A stretch of 64,000 nt of DNA from Streptomyces sp. cf386 (GCF_900103585.1 NZ_FNHV01000003.1:62001-126000), one strand, 5' to 3'; positions 50,301-58,420 are shown, numbered from the stretch's first letter. The notes: generated from the letters alone by a model not told the origin. A program made the numbers and translations.

Positions 50301-50610
50301 TGCCGGTGGCGACCAGGCGGGCCGCGTCGGCCGGGATGACGAGCGTGCGCCCGTCGATCTTGCGTATCTGTACGGGAACGTGCTCGCGCCCCTTGGCCCG
50401 GTCCAGGCCGACCACGCGGCCCTTGGAGTCGACGGACACCCGGTCACCCGTGATCAGGGTGATGCGGTGGGGGGACGTGAAGGAGGCGGCGGCGCCGGGC
50501 GCGCGCTGCTCCGGTTCGGCCGACGCCGGGCTGGTCATTCCCGCGGCGAGGGCCACGGCGGCCGCCGTGGCGACAGAGGCCGTGCCTATTCTTTTGACTT
50601 TTCTGCGCAA
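47302..50610 (-). CDS. Large secreted subtilisin-like serine protease (S8)
   Basis: About 1102 residues. After a Sec signal (LRRKVKRIGTASVA... ending SPASA) and a propeptide-like region (about 35-205), the S8 catalytic domain has Asp in KIAVLDTGVDATHPDL (about 225), His in VGHGTHVASIAAG (about 259) and Ser in ISGTSMATPHVAGAA (about 436), with the oxyanion Asn in IAAGNSGPE. The large C-terminal half (about 480-1102) is beta-rich and unusual for the core family, probably Ig/jelly-roll domains for substrate binding. The TTG at 50610 has AGGGGGAAA upstream and starts the signal peptide; a GTG at 50652 is less likely. It acts outside the cell. Confidence 0.92.
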   Translation of the reverse strand: MRRKVKRIGTASVATAAAVALAAGMTSPASAEPEQRAPGAAASFTSPHRITLITGDRVSVDSKGRVVGLDRAKGREHVPVQIRKIDGRTLVIPADAARLVATGKLDQRLFDITELAKSETRASQAKGLKVIVGYQGAAAGAKADVRDAGKLRRTLKSLNADAVQTAHQDAPELWDALTNGDKATSGIAHVWLDGVRKASLDKSVPQIGAPKAWEAGYDGKGVKIAVLDTGVDATHPDLKDQVIAAKNFTPAATAEDKVGHGTHVASIAAGTGAKSGGKFKGVAPGADILNGKVLDDQGFGDDSGILAGMEWAAEQGAQVVNMSLGGGDTPEIDPLEAAVNKLSAEKGILFAIAAGNSGPETVGSPGSAEAALTVGAVDDKDVLAPWSSTGPRLGDGAIKPDVTAPGVDITAASAKGSLIEQEVGENPAGYLTISGTSMATPHVAGAAAILKQQHPDWTYAELKGALTGSTKGGKYTPFQQGSGRIQVDKAIKQTVIADPVSVSFGTQAWPHTDDTPVTKALTYRNLGTEDVTLTLSSTATDPKGQAAPAGFFKLGATKVTVPAGGKASVDFTVNTKLGGTLDGAYSAYVTATGGGQSVRTGAAVQREMESYDVTVKHIGKDGNPAPEYNTALFGYTGLAADRAYQVPLAESGTTKMRLPKGTYLLDAWIAKDWVNLEGGLDWLVQPKLSVTKNTSVTIDARTAKSADITVPDAQAKPVSASINYYYAAAVAGVSVSLDSFANLRMAHLGPEIPSGLTQTWSGQWTKGADTEYDVATTTKVKKIQGNKVRHFKAGDLAKVKNNLGASAPNKTGALLPIGVFPEDAAIGIPVEQKLPGSRTVYLSTSDKIQWTFDFEQYAGKDPDGVPISDAYYSLGDPQTFKAGQSYSKTFNTAVFGPHLNKYFGLFREGNEIYGSLPLFADANKHAGSSVFTAVTTNLYRNGTKIGTNQDPLFGEPFKVPAADAEYKLTTSVKRSVKVAAASTRIDASWTFRSKKSAAEQVVLPASTVRFNAKTGLDSRVVADKKETFPVTVVGAAAGSNLKSLHVYVSYDYGQTWKKLEVKNGKITVKNPAKGKAISFHAKIADKKGNKSTISIYNAYYAK

Positions 50611-50806
50611 GTTTCCCCCTTGCAGAAGGTCCGGGTGAATTTCCCCGTTCACCCGGCCGAGGGAGATCCCTTGTGCATGCGTGTCACCCCCCGGAATACG
50701 CAGTATGCCGAGGGGTGATCAGGCTCCTCAATAGATGAGAAGAAGATGAGAAGCACGCGGGCCGACTGTTACGCGACGGCGCGAACTCCGTTACAGAGTC
50801 GCCGGG

Positions 50807-51490
50807 TTACGCTCCCGCGTTCTCCTTGACAGTGATCCGTCCCTTGCGGATGGTCGCCACCCGCGGGGCCTTCTTCGCGATCGCCGAGTCGTGGGTGACC
50901 ATGATGAAGGTCAACCCGAGTTCCTTCCACATGCGTTCGAGTACGTCCATGATCTCGTCGCGCATCGACTCGTCGAGGTTTCCGGTGGGTTCGTCGGCGA
51001 GGAGCACCTTGGGCTGCTTGACGAGTGCTCTGGCTATGGCGACCCGCTGCTGCTGCCCGCCGGACATCTCGCTCGGCAGATGCCCGAGCCGCTCCCCCAG
51101 CCCGACCGACTTCAGCGCCTCGGCGGCCCGTTCGCGTCGTTCCTTCGACTTGACGCCGAGGGGGACGAGGGCGGTCTCGACGTTCTCCTGTGCGGTGAGG
51201 GTGGGGATGAGGTTGAAGGACTGGAACACGAACCCGATGTTCTCGCTGCGGACCTTGGTGAGCCGGGCCTCGGACAGCTTGGCCAAGTCGGTCCCGTCCA
51301 GGACGACTTCACCTGCGGTGGGCCGGTCCAGACCGCCGAGCATCTGCAGCAGGGTGGACTTGCCGCCGCCGGTGGGGCCCTGGATGACGAGACGGTCCCC
51401 GTCGGCGATGGTGAGATCGACTCCGTCGAGAGCGTCGACGGTGTCCTTGCCTCGGGTGTAGCGCTTGGTGACGCTTCTGAGTTCGTACAT
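50807..51490 (-). CDS. ABC ATPase of MacB/LolD class
   Basis: 227 residues. Walker A IQGPTGGGKSTLLQ, Q-loop GFVFQSFNLIPTLTAQEN, signature MSGGQQQRVAIARAL, Walker B VLLADEPTGNLDESM and MVTHDS complete the set. The pattern FQSFNLIPTLTA is that of MacB/FtsE-type ATPases paired with a FtsX-fold permease, which is the next gene upstream on the same strand (51899-53377). Together they would use ATP to drive mechanical work on envelope proteins or lipoproteins, not classic substrate import. ATG 51490 begins MYELRSV; the upstream leader contains duplicated repeat sequence. Confidence 0.93.
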   Translation of the reverse strand: MYELRSVTKRYTRGKDTVDALDGVDLTIADGDRLVIQGPTGGGKSTLLQMLGGLDRPTAGEVVLDGTDLAKLSEARLTKVRSENIGFVFQSFNLIPTLTAQENVETALVPLGVKSKERRERAAEALKSVGLGERLGHLPSEMSGGQQQRVAIARALVKQPKVLLADEPTGNLDESMRDEIMDVLERMWKELGLTFIMVTHDSAIAKKAPRVATIRKGRITVKENAGA

Positions 51491-51898
51491 GGTGGGTTGC
51501 TCCTGGGTGGGGTTCGGTTCGGGGGTGGTGCGGATCGTCTTTGGCTGCGGGTGGGTGGCGGCTGGTCGCGCAGTTCCCCGCGCCCCTGAGGTGGGTCTGC
51601 TCACGCCCGCTGGACCGCTGGCCGCGGGTTGTCGTGGGTTCGGTTCGGGGGTGGTGCGAATCGCTTTCGGCCGCGAGCGAGTGGGGGCTGGTCGCGCAGT
51701 TCCCCGCGCCCCTGAGGTGGGCGCAGTCCCGCCGGCCTCAACGGACCGCTCCTCGCCGCGACGCAAGGCGTCCGCCGGGCGCAGCGTGCGCAGCTGCGGG
51801 CAGTCGTGCCGCTGGGGCGGCACCCGTCCCGAAGAGAGCGGCACCCCGCCAGCGCCGGGTTGCGCGACCCACCCCCGCCCAGCCGCAGCCGACGTCAG
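51491..51898. repeat. Duplicated intergenic repeats between the MacB-like ATPase and permease genes
   Basis: About 408 bases without a gene. Two 86-bp direct copies, 51510-51595 and 51636-51721, differ at nine positions. Each ends with GCGCAGTTCCCCGCGCCCCT, a fragment of a dispersed Streptomyces repeat; another degraded member lies at 61311-61375. Open frames on the minus strand that extend the ATPase upstream are encoded by these repeats and are not real coding sequence. Confidence 0.75.
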
Positions 51899-53377
51899 CT
51901 ACTCGACGCGGCGCAGTGCATCCGCCGGACGGAGCCGCGATGCGCGCCAGCCGCCAAAGGCGCCGGCAATCAGGCCTCCCGCCACCGCAAGCCCGACCGC
52001 AAGCGCAACCGTCGTAAGGCTCACCGGCGCCGTCAGTGCGACGTCCAGCGTGGTGGATGCCGTCTGTCGCCCAGGGCCGCCGCCCCCGAAGCCACCGCCG
52101 CCCATACCGCCGCCACCGCCACCCGTACCGCCGCCCAACTGCGCCTGCAGCGTCGGGCTGATCGCCGTCACCACGTACGCCCCCGCAAGCCCGACCGCGA
52201 TCCCCAGCGCCCCGCCGAGCAGCCCGTTGACGACCGCCTCACCGACCACCTGCCGAGTCACCCGCCCCGACTTCCACCCCAGCGCCTTCAGCGTGCCGAA
52301 CTCCCGCACGCGCCGCGACACCGCCGAGGACGTCAGCAGCCCGGCCACCAGGAACGCGGCCACGAGCACCGCGATGGACAGCCACTTGCCGACGCTGGTC
52401 GCCAACGACGACGCCGTGGACAGAGAGCCCGACACCGTGTCCGCGAGGTCCGCCGAGGTGGTCACCGTCGTACCGGAGATGTTCTTCTGGATGGCCGACT
52501 TGACGGAGTCGATCTGCTGAGAGTCGGACGCCTTGACATAGATCGTGGTGACCTTGTCCTTCGCGTCGGCGAGCGTCTGCGCCTGCTTCAGCGGGATGTA
52601 GAGGTTGGCGGCCGCGTCCCCGCTGTCGGGCGTGGCGATGCCGATCACCTTGAACTTGGTGCCCTTGACGGTGACGGTCGAGCCGACCTTGAGCTTCTTC
52701 TCCTTGGCGTAGGAGGTGTCGGCGACGACGACCTTGGCGTTCGTCTCCGTCGACTTGAACGTACGGCCGCTGGTGATCTTCGAGGAGGTCAGCGGGCCGA
52801 GCGCCGGCTTGGTGACGTCGGTGCCGTAGACGGAGTAGTTGTTGACGTCGAAGTTGGCGCCGCCCCCGCGCACTTCGCCCTGCGGCTGCCCGCTGCCGCC
52901 ACTGCCCTGCTGCCCGGGACCACCGCCCTGCTGGCCCCCGCTGCTCTCGTCCTGCTGGAACTCTCCCCGGGTGAACTCCCCGCTGACCTTGATGACCTGG
53001 AGGCTCAGCCCGCCCACGGCATCGGAGACCCCGCTCTGCGAGCCGACCTTGGACACGGTCGAGCCGGCCAGCGTCTGGAAGCCCTGGACCATGACGCGGT
53101 CGCTGGACTGCTCCTCGTCGGAGTCGCTGTCCTGCGCGTCGAACTCGAAGCGCGGCCGCTCGGAGCTGTTCGCGGCCGGTTCGGCGGCCTTGGTGACGGT
53201 CATGTCCGTGCCCAGGCCGTACAGGGACTGCAGGACCTTGTCCTGGGCCTTGCTCATGCCGGAGGAAACGGAGTTGACCACGATGACCAGCGCGATACCC
53301 AGCGCGAGTCCGGAGGCGACGACGAGGGCCGCCTTTCTGCGGCGGCGCAGCTCGCGCCTCAGGTAGGTGAAGAACAT
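51899..53377 (-). CDS. FtsX/MacB-type ABC permease
   Basis: 492 residues with four membrane segments: one near the N-terminus (ALVVASGLALGIALVIVVNS, about 17-36), then a large external domain (about 40-330, the MacB periplasmic-core-like part), then three C-terminal segments (KWLSIAVLVAAFLVAGLLTS, GLLGGALGIAVGLAGAYVVT, LAVGLAVAGGLIAGAFGGWR). Between segments three and four is an unusual Gly-rich loop (LGGGTGGGGGGMGGGGFGGG), and the external domain has a Gly/Gln-rich linker (QDESSGGQQGGGPGQQGSGG). It forms an ABC system with the ATPase downstream. The envelope substrate is unknown. Confidence 0.9.
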   Translation of the reverse strand: MFFTYLRRELRRRRKAALVVASGLALGIALVIVVNSVSSGMSKAQDKVLQSLYGLGTDMTVTKAAEPAANSSERPRFEFDAQDSDSDEEQSSDRVMVQGFQTLAGSTVSKVGSQSGVSDAVGGLSLQVIKVSGEFTRGEFQQDESSGGQQGGGPGQQGSGGSGQPQGEVRGGGANFDVNNYSVYGTDVTKPALGPLTSSKITSGRTFKSTETNAKVVVADTSYAKEKKLKVGSTVTVKGTKFKVIGIATPDSGDAAANLYIPLKQAQTLADAKDKVTTIYVKASDSQQIDSVKSAIQKNISGTTVTTSADLADTVSGSLSTASSLATSVGKWLSIAVLVAAFLVAGLLTSSAVSRRVREFGTLKALGWKSGRVTRQVVGEAVVNGLLGGALGIAVGLAGAYVVTAISPTLQAQLGGGTGGGGGGMGGGGFGGGGPGRQTASTTLDVALTAPVSLTTVALAVGLAVAGGLIAGAFGGWRASRLRPADALRRVE

Positions 53378-53533
53378 GGCCGCAAGCTAGGGACAGTGCG
53401 TGATGAAGGGATAAGGCCGAAATAAGAGATGGATGAGAAGGCTGAGACGACCCCAGGAAACACCGATGCCGCCCCTGAGGGCGGCATCGGTCAGCTGTGA
53501 GGCAGCTGTGGGACTCCTACGCGTGGCAGTGCG

Positions 53534-54784
53534 TCAGGCGGCCGAACCGGCCTTCCACTGCGCCCAGTCCATGTTCCAGCCGTTGAGGCCGTTGTCCGGC
53601 GCGATCGTCTTGTCGCCGGTGTTCGAAACGACCACGACGTCACCGACGATCGAGTTGTTGTAGAACCAGTAGCCCGCGGTGCCCTTGTCGTTGGCACCCT
53701 TGGTGTCCGACAGGCCCACACAGCCGTGGCTGGTGTTCACGCTGCCGAAGATGGACTTCGCGCCCCAGTAGTTGCCGTGGATGAAGGTGCCGGAGGTGGA
53801 CAGGCGGATGGCGTGCGGCACGTCCTTGATGTCGTACTCGCCCTTGCCGTCGTCGTCCGTGAAGCCCACGGTCGCGCCGTTCATGCGCGTCTCCTTGAAC
53901 TTCTCGGACATCACCATGGTGCCCTGGTAGGTCTTGTTGTCCGGCGAACCGGCCGAGATCGGGATGGTCTTGATGGTCTTGCCGTCCTGCGTGACCTTCA
54001 TCTGCTTGGTCTTCGCGTCGACGTAGGAGACCTGGTTGCGGCCGATCTTGAAGGTGACCGTCTTCTCCTGGACGCCGTAGACGCCGTCGGAGCCCTCGAC
54101 GCCGTCCAGGGCCATCTTCAGGGTGACGGTGGCGCCCTCCTGCCAGTAGTCCTCGGGCCGGCAGTCCATGCGGGTGTCGTTGAACCAGTGGCAGACGACT
54201 TCCTGGCCGCTGGTGCTGGAGACGGTGACGCCCTCCTGGACGGCCGCCTTGTTGCTGATCGCCTTGTCGAAGTTGATCGAGACCGGCATACCGACGCCGA
54301 CCGTGGAGCCGTCCTCCGGCGTGAAGTAGCCGAGGAAGCTGTTGTTCGGGGAGACCGTGGTGAAGGAGGCGTTCTCGTGGGCCTCCAGGCCCTTGGAGTC
54401 CTTCGCGCTCACCGCGATCTTGTAGGTCGTGGAGCGCTCCAGCTGGGCGCTGGGCTTCCAGCTGGTCTTGTCGGCGGATATCTCGCCCTCGACCGCCGCG
54501 CCCTCGGAGGTCGTCATCGTCACCTCGGTGAGCGTGCCCTTGCTCACGGTGACGGCGGCGGACTTGTTGATGGAGGCGTTGTCGGTGCCGTCCCCCGGCG
54601 TGATCTTGATCTGCGCCGCGGAGGTCTTCTTGGCCGCCGCCTCGTCGACCTTGGACTGCGAGCTGTCGCCGCCGTCGCTGCCGGAGGCGCTGTCGTCGCC
54701 GCCGGAACAGGCCGAGAGCACCAGGACACCGCCGAGCAGTGCGGACGCGACCGCGAGGCCCTTGCGCCGCTTACTGTTCGTCAT
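53534..54784 (-). CDS. L,D-transpeptidase lipoprotein (Ig-like plus YkuD domain)
   Basis: About 416 residues. The lipobox VLVLSACSGG at about 18-27 makes it a surface lipoprotein. A linker and two Ig-like modules (about 65-165 and 170-265, with SFLGYFTPEDGSTVGVGMPV) precede the YkuD domain, whose catalytic motif HGNYWGAKSIFGSVNTSHGC (His, then Ser-His-Gly-Cys) is intact with the Cys nucleophile in SHGCVGLSD. It forms 3-3 cross-links in peptidoglycan or attaches proteins to it, like LdtMt2. ATG 54784 is chosen for GGAGAAG upstream; an in-frame ATG at 54799 is possible. Confidence 0.93.
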   Translation of the reverse strand: MTNSKRRKGLAVASALLGGVLVLSACSGGDDSASGSDGGDSSQSKVDEAAAKKTSAAQIKITPGDGTDNASINKSAAVTVSKGTLTEVTMTTSEGAAVEGEISADKTSWKPSAQLERSTTYKIAVSAKDSKGLEAHENASFTTVSPNNSFLGYFTPEDGSTVGVGMPVSINFDKAISNKAAVQEGVTVSSTSGQEVVCHWFNDTRMDCRPEDYWQEGATVTLKMALDGVEGSDGVYGVQEKTVTFKIGRNQVSYVDAKTKQMKVTQDGKTIKTIPISAGSPDNKTYQGTMVMSEKFKETRMNGATVGFTDDDGKGEYDIKDVPHAIRLSTSGTFIHGNYWGAKSIFGSVNTSHGCVGLSDTKGANDKGTAGYWFYNNSIVGDVVVVSNTGDKTIAPDNGLNGWNMDWAQWKAGSAA

Positions 54785-54961
54785 CACACGCTTCTCCATA
54801 GTTCCCGAATCCCAAAAACCCCGAGAGTCCCCGTCAAGAATCTTCAACGCTGCGACCGGTTCGTCCCGTTCCACATACCGCGTATGTGTGGGGCACACCA
54901 CGTCACGTAAGTCGTGACGGGTGATGCGGATGTCGGCCAGTGCGCACCATGAGACGACGAA

Positions 54962-54989
54962 ACCCCGGGCGGCGGTTGCCGCCCGGGGT
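54962..54989 (-). terminator. Hairpin downstream of the small acidic-protein gene
   Basis: A perfect 12-bp stem ACCCCGGGCGGC / GCCGCCCGGGGT with a GGTT loop, followed on the minus strand by TTT. It terminates the minus-strand gene at 55010-55372. Confidence 0.8.
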
Positions 54990-55009
54990 CACGATTTCCC
55001 CAAGACGCC

Positions 55010-55372
55010 TCAGCCGACCTTGTTTGCTGCGTTTGCCGCTTCGTCGTCGAAGTCCTCGTCGACATCATCGTCGTCGAAGTCCCACTCGGGCGAATCCGGG
55101 TCGCGCCCGATGCGTTCGCTGGACCAGGAGGCCTGCGCGAGTTCGATCCCCGGTACCTCACTGACCAGGTCGAACGGATCGACGAGATAGGCGACGGCCT
55201 CCGCGGTGTCTTCCGTCACACTGCCCTCGGCATGGGCCCGTTCGTCGGCCGGCATGGTGCTGTCGTCGGCGATGCGCCGCAGCGCGGCCTTGGTGAGGGC
55301 GTCCTCGTCGTCCACTTCCAGGACGACTTCCACGCGAAGCCGCACAAACCGTGATGATTCTGGATTGCTCAT
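55010..55372 (-). CDS. Small acidic protein of unknown function
   Basis: 120 residues, strongly acidic. An N-terminal beta strand (RFVRLRVEVVLEVDDEDALT) is followed by helices and an Asp-rich tail (DSPEWDFDDDDVDEDFDDEA). No signal or membrane segment. It is convergent with the L,D-transpeptidase region and divergent from the LADTG protein gene. I recognise no family. Confidence 0.8.
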   Translation of the reverse strand: MSNPESSRFVRLRVEVVLEVDDEDALTKAALRRIADDSTMPADERAHAEGSVTEDTAEAVAYLVDPFDLVSEVPGIELAQASWSSERIGRDPDSPEWDFDDDDVDEDFDDEAANAANKVG

Positions 55373-55491
55373 GCCCGGAGAGTACGGCTCGGTACGGCTC
55401 TTTTCCCCCGTGACTTTCCCGTGACCCGCGACTTTCACTAACATCGCCCCACACGGCCAATTCGCCAGCACCACAAGGGGATCGATATTCC

Positions 55492-55830
55492 GTGTCCGCC
55501 GCTCACCGATCGTCGTCCACCGCACGCCGATCGCTGCTGACCGCCACCGCCGCGGGAGCCCTGCTGGGCGCCCTCTGGTTCGTGCCCTCCGCGAACGCCA
55601 CGGGCGACGAGCCGGCGAGAACGGACCCTTCGGCGACCCCCACGACGCAGACCACCCAGCAGGCGCGGGCCACGTCCGAGAGCGCGAGCGACACGACCGC
55701 CACCGGCACCCGGCTCGCCGACACCGGAAGCTTCGACACCACGCCGTACATCGTCGGCGGGACGGTCTCCCTCGCACTGGGCGCGGGATTCGTGGCCTAC
55801 TCGGTACGCCGGGAACGTCTCGGGTTTTGA
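55492..55830 (+). CDS. Small secreted protein with a LADTG sortase-type anchor
   Basis: 112 residues, GTG start. A Sec signal (RRSLLTATAAGALLGALWFV, ending SANA near residue 36) is followed by a short Thr/Ser-rich segment (TDPSATPTTQTTQQARATSE), then LADTGSFDT, a membrane segment (YIVGGTVSLALGAGFVAYSV) and a basic tail RRERLGF. LADTG matches the LAxTG signal of class E sortases, which anchor chaplins and other surface proteins in Streptomyces. The mature surface part would be only about 45 residues, so it may be a spacer, a decoy or a short surface peptide. Confidence 0.8.
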   Translation: MSAAHRSSSTARRSLLTATAAGALLGALWFVPSANATGDEPARTDPSATPTTQTTQQARATSESASDTTATGTRLADTGSFDTTPYIVGGTVSLALGAGFVAYSVRRERLGF

Positions 55831-55836
55831 ATCCAC

Positions 55837-55872
55837 TTGACGCTCTCTTCACCTGGGCTTCATAGTCCGCGC
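55837..55872 (+). promoter_or_regulatory. Leaderless-type promoter for the lipoprotein gene at 55873
   Basis: TTGACG (55837-55842) and CATAGT (55861-55866) with an 18-bp spacer form a vegetative-type promoter. The -10 ends six bases before the ATG at 55873, so transcription should start at the ATG. No ribosome site is present. Confidence 0.6.
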
Positions 55873-56634
55873 ATGAAGAGATCATCGGGCGTGCGTTCGG
55901 CCGCCACGGTTGCTGTGAGCGTGCTGTCGTTCGCCCTTGTCACGGGTTGCGGCGGGGACTCCGGCGGTTCTGACGCGAAGGCGCTCAGCTCCGCGGAGTT
56001 GAAGAAGGCGATCATCGCCGAGGGCGATGTCGAGGGGCACAAGGTCTCGGCGGTCGAGGCCAAGAAACTCCCGTCCGCCAAGAGCGAGATCAGCGGGGAC
56101 GAGCAGTGCAAGCCGCTCGTGTACGTCATCGGCGGCCTCGCCCCGGGTGACGCGGCCAGCGAGACGAGGACGGTGGCCACGGAGGAGAAGAAGCCCACGG
56201 ACGCCGCCTCCAAGTCCCTGGAGGAGTTGTCCGAGGGAGAGATCGAGGACGCGCTCAACGAGTCGATGAGCGTCAACGTCACCGTGGTGGGGCTCTCGTC
56301 CTACGACGGCGACGGCGCCGAGGAGGCGTTCAAGTCCGTCTCCGACGCGGTCGAGAAGTGCGCGGGCGGCTTCACCGCCGGGCAGAAGAAGGACGAGGGC
56401 AAGTTCACCAAGGTCGCCGCCGAGAAGGGCGCGGGCGCCGGCGACGAGTCGGTGGCGTTCGCGCTCACCTCCGACCTGGAGGACGGTGACAGCGGCCAGG
56501 CGCACGCCGAGGTCGTCCGCCACGGGAACACCGTCGCGACGTACTACACGATGAACCTCGGCTCGTTGATGACCGGCAAGGCCTACACGGTCCCGGCCGC
56601 GGTGGTCGACGCCCAGGGCGCCAAGCTGAAGTAA
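55873..56634 (+). CDS. Surface lipoprotein of unknown function
   Basis: About 253 residues. The lipobox ALVTGCGGD at about 22-30 gives a lipid anchor. The rest is Glu/Lys-rich with two-fold alpha/beta character (YVIGGLAPGDAASETRTVAT, MSVNVTVVGLSSYDGDGAEE, GNTVATYYTMNLGSLMTGKA). It resembles the actinobacterial sensor-like lipoproteins placed near regulators, but I recognise no named family. Promoter elements point to a leaderless start. Confidence 0.8.
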   Translation: MKRSSGVRSAATVAVSVLSFALVTGCGGDSGGSDAKALSSAELKKAIIAEGDVEGHKVSAVEAKKLPSAKSEISGDEQCKPLVYVIGGLAPGDAASETRTVATEEKKPTDAASKSLEELSEGEIEDALNESMSVNVTVVGLSSYDGDGAEEAFKSVSDAVEKCAGGFTAGQKKDEGKFTKVAAEKGAGAGDESVAFALTSDLEDGDSGQAHAEVVRHGNTVATYYTMNLGSLMTGKAYTVPAAVVDAQGAKLK

Positions 56635-56642
56635 CGAACGCA

Positions 56643-56697
56643 GGGGCCCTGTCCGCCGTACGCCACATTCGGCTCGTACGACGGGCAGGGCCCCCTT
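56643..56697. terminator. Complex hairpin between convergent lipoprotein gene and hutH
   Basis: GGGGCCCTGTCCG pairs with CGGGCAGGGCCCC with one G-T pair, and an inner arm (GCCGTACG with CGTACGAC) can also pair. The pyrimidine-rich end CCCTTCC follows. Position between two convergent stops supports terminator function for both. Confidence 0.65.
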
Positions 56698-56726
56698 CCA
56701 TGCCACTCACTGAAGCGGCCCGGCTG

Positions 56727-58271
56727 TCACTGAAGCGGCCCGGTGACCTTCTCCGTCGCCGCGACCAACTCCCCGGCGCGCACGAACGCGTCCGCCGCCG
56801 CGAGGTCGGGTGCCAGGAACCGGTCGGGCCCGGCGCCCTGGACCCCGGCGGACCGTACGGCGTCGATGACCGCCCGCGAGGCCGGTGCCGGGGCGAGCCC
56901 CTCGCGCAGTTCGATGGCGCGGGTAGCGGCGTACAGCTCGACGGCGAGCACACGCGTGAGGTTGTCGACGGCGCTGCGGAGCTTCCGCGCGGCCGACCAG
57001 CCCATGGAGACGTGGTCCTCCTGCATGGCCGAGGAGGGAATCGAGTCGGCGGACGCGGGCACGGCCAGCCGCTTCAACTCGCTCACCAGGGCGGCCTGGG
57101 TGTACTGGGCGATCATCAACCCGGAGTCGACCCCCGCGTCGTCGGCCAGGAACGGCGGCAGCCCGTGGCTGCGGTTCTTGTCCAGCAGCCGGTCGGTGCG
57201 GCGCTCGGCGATGGAGGCCAGGTCGGCGACGGCGATGGCGAGGAAGTCGAGAACGTAGGCGACGGGCGCCCCATGGAAGTTGCCGTTGGACTCGACGCGC
57301 CCGTCGGGCAGCACGACCGGGTTGTCGACCGCCGAGGCCAGCTCCCGCTCCGCGACCAGCCGCGCGTGCGCCATGGTGTCCCGCCCGGCCCCGGCAACCT
57401 GGGGAGCGCACCGCACCGAGTAGGCGTCCTGGACGCGGGGCGCGTCGTCCTGGTGATGCCCGGTCAGCTCCGAACCCTTCAGCACGGCCAGCATGTTGGC
57501 GGCGGAGGCACCCTGCCCCGGGTGCGGCCGGATGGCGTGCAGCTCGGGCGCGAGGACCTTGTCCGTCCCGAGCAGGGCCTCCAGGCTGAGGGCGGCGGTG
57601 ACGTCGGCGGACTTGTACAGGGTGTCCAGATCGGCGAGGGCCATGATCAGCATGCCGAGCATGCCGTCGGTGCCGTTGAGGAGGGCGAGCCCTTCCTTCT
57701 CCCGCAACTCGACGGCCGCGATCCCGTGCGCGGCAAGCAGCTCACCGGCGGGCCGCACGACCCCGTCGGGCCCCTCGGCGTCGCCCTCCCCCATGAGCGT
57801 GAGAGCGCAGTGCGACAGCGGAGCGAGATCACCGGAACACCCGAGGGACCCGTACTCATGAACGACGGGCGTGATGCCGGCGTTGAGAACATCGGCCATG
57901 GTCTGCGCGACCTCGGGCCGTACGCCCGTGTGCCCCGAGCAGACGGTCTTGAGCCGCAGGAACATCAGGGCCCGTACGACCTCCCGCTCCACGCGCGGCC
58001 CCATCCCCGCGGCGTGCGAACGGACGATGTTGCGCTGCAGCTGGGCCCGCAGCTCCTGGCTGATGTGCCGCGTCGCCAGGGCACCGAACCCGGTGGAGAC
58101 GCCGTAGACGGGCTCCGGCTTGGCCGCCAGCGCATCCACGATCCCGCGAGCCGCGGCAAGAGCGGCCACAGCCTCCCCCGACAGCTCGACCCGAGCCCCG
58201 CCCCGCGCCACGGCAAGAACGTCGGACGCGGCGACCCCGGACGTCCCCACCACCACAGTGTGCATATCCAT
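56727..58271 (-). CDS. hutH: Histidine ammonia-lyase
   Basis: 514 residues, typical. It removes ammonia from histidine to give urocanate, the first step of histidine degradation. The catalytic Tyr is in YGVSTGFGALAT (about 57); the MIO-forming tripeptide appears as Cys-Ser-Gly in GSLGCSGDLAPLSH, which the family pattern allows, where many bacteria have Ala-Ser-Gly. Other conserved parts: GTDGMLGML, QDAYSVRCAPQ, NGNFHGAPVA and the C-terminal KRLAVPASADSIPSSAMQED. ATG 58271 is preferred, with another in-frame ATG at 58265. No other hut gene is adjacent. Confidence 0.96.
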   Translation of the reverse strand: MDMHTVVVGTSGVAASDVLAVARGGARVELSGEAVAALAAARGIVDALAAKPEPVYGVSTGFGALATRHISQELRAQLQRNIVRSHAAGMGPRVEREVVRALMFLRLKTVCSGHTGVRPEVAQTMADVLNAGITPVVHEYGSLGCSGDLAPLSHCALTLMGEGDAEGPDGVVRPAGELLAAHGIAAVELREKEGLALLNGTDGMLGMLIMALADLDTLYKSADVTAALSLEALLGTDKVLAPELHAIRPHPGQGASAANMLAVLKGSELTGHHQDDAPRVQDAYSVRCAPQVAGAGRDTMAHARLVAERELASAVDNPVVLPDGRVESNGNFHGAPVAYVLDFLAIAVADLASIAERRTDRLLDKNRSHGLPPFLADDAGVDSGLMIAQYTQAALVSELKRLAVPASADSIPSSAMQEDHVSMGWSAARKLRSAVDNLTRVLAVELYAATRAIELREGLAPAPASRAVIDAVRSAGVQGAGPDRFLAPDLAAADAFVRAGELVAATEKVTGPLQ

Positions 58272-58350
58272 ATTCAGGAGCGTACGCAGTGAAGACGAAG
58301 ATGTCACTAGTGGATGGGGGGTACACCCCTTACCGCGTTCGGTCCAGGCA

Positions 58351-58393
58351 CTTCAGCCCGTCCGGCGTTTGAGGACGAGGCCCCTCAAGGGCC
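58351..58393. repeat. Dispersed Streptomyces intergenic repeat, third copy
   Basis: Inverse-orientation copy of the repeat at 27700-27742, beginning CTTCAGCCCGTCCGGCG and ending CCTCAAGGGCC. It lies between hutH and the GGDEF gene. Confidence 0.8.
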
Positions 58394-58420
58394 GCGGCAC
58401 CCGCACCGCCACCGCCACCG

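Noticed and set aside
51491..51844. Upstream extension of the MacB-like ATPase frame
   Set aside because: Encoded by the duplicated repeats; the ATPase domain and a good start (51490) begin after it.
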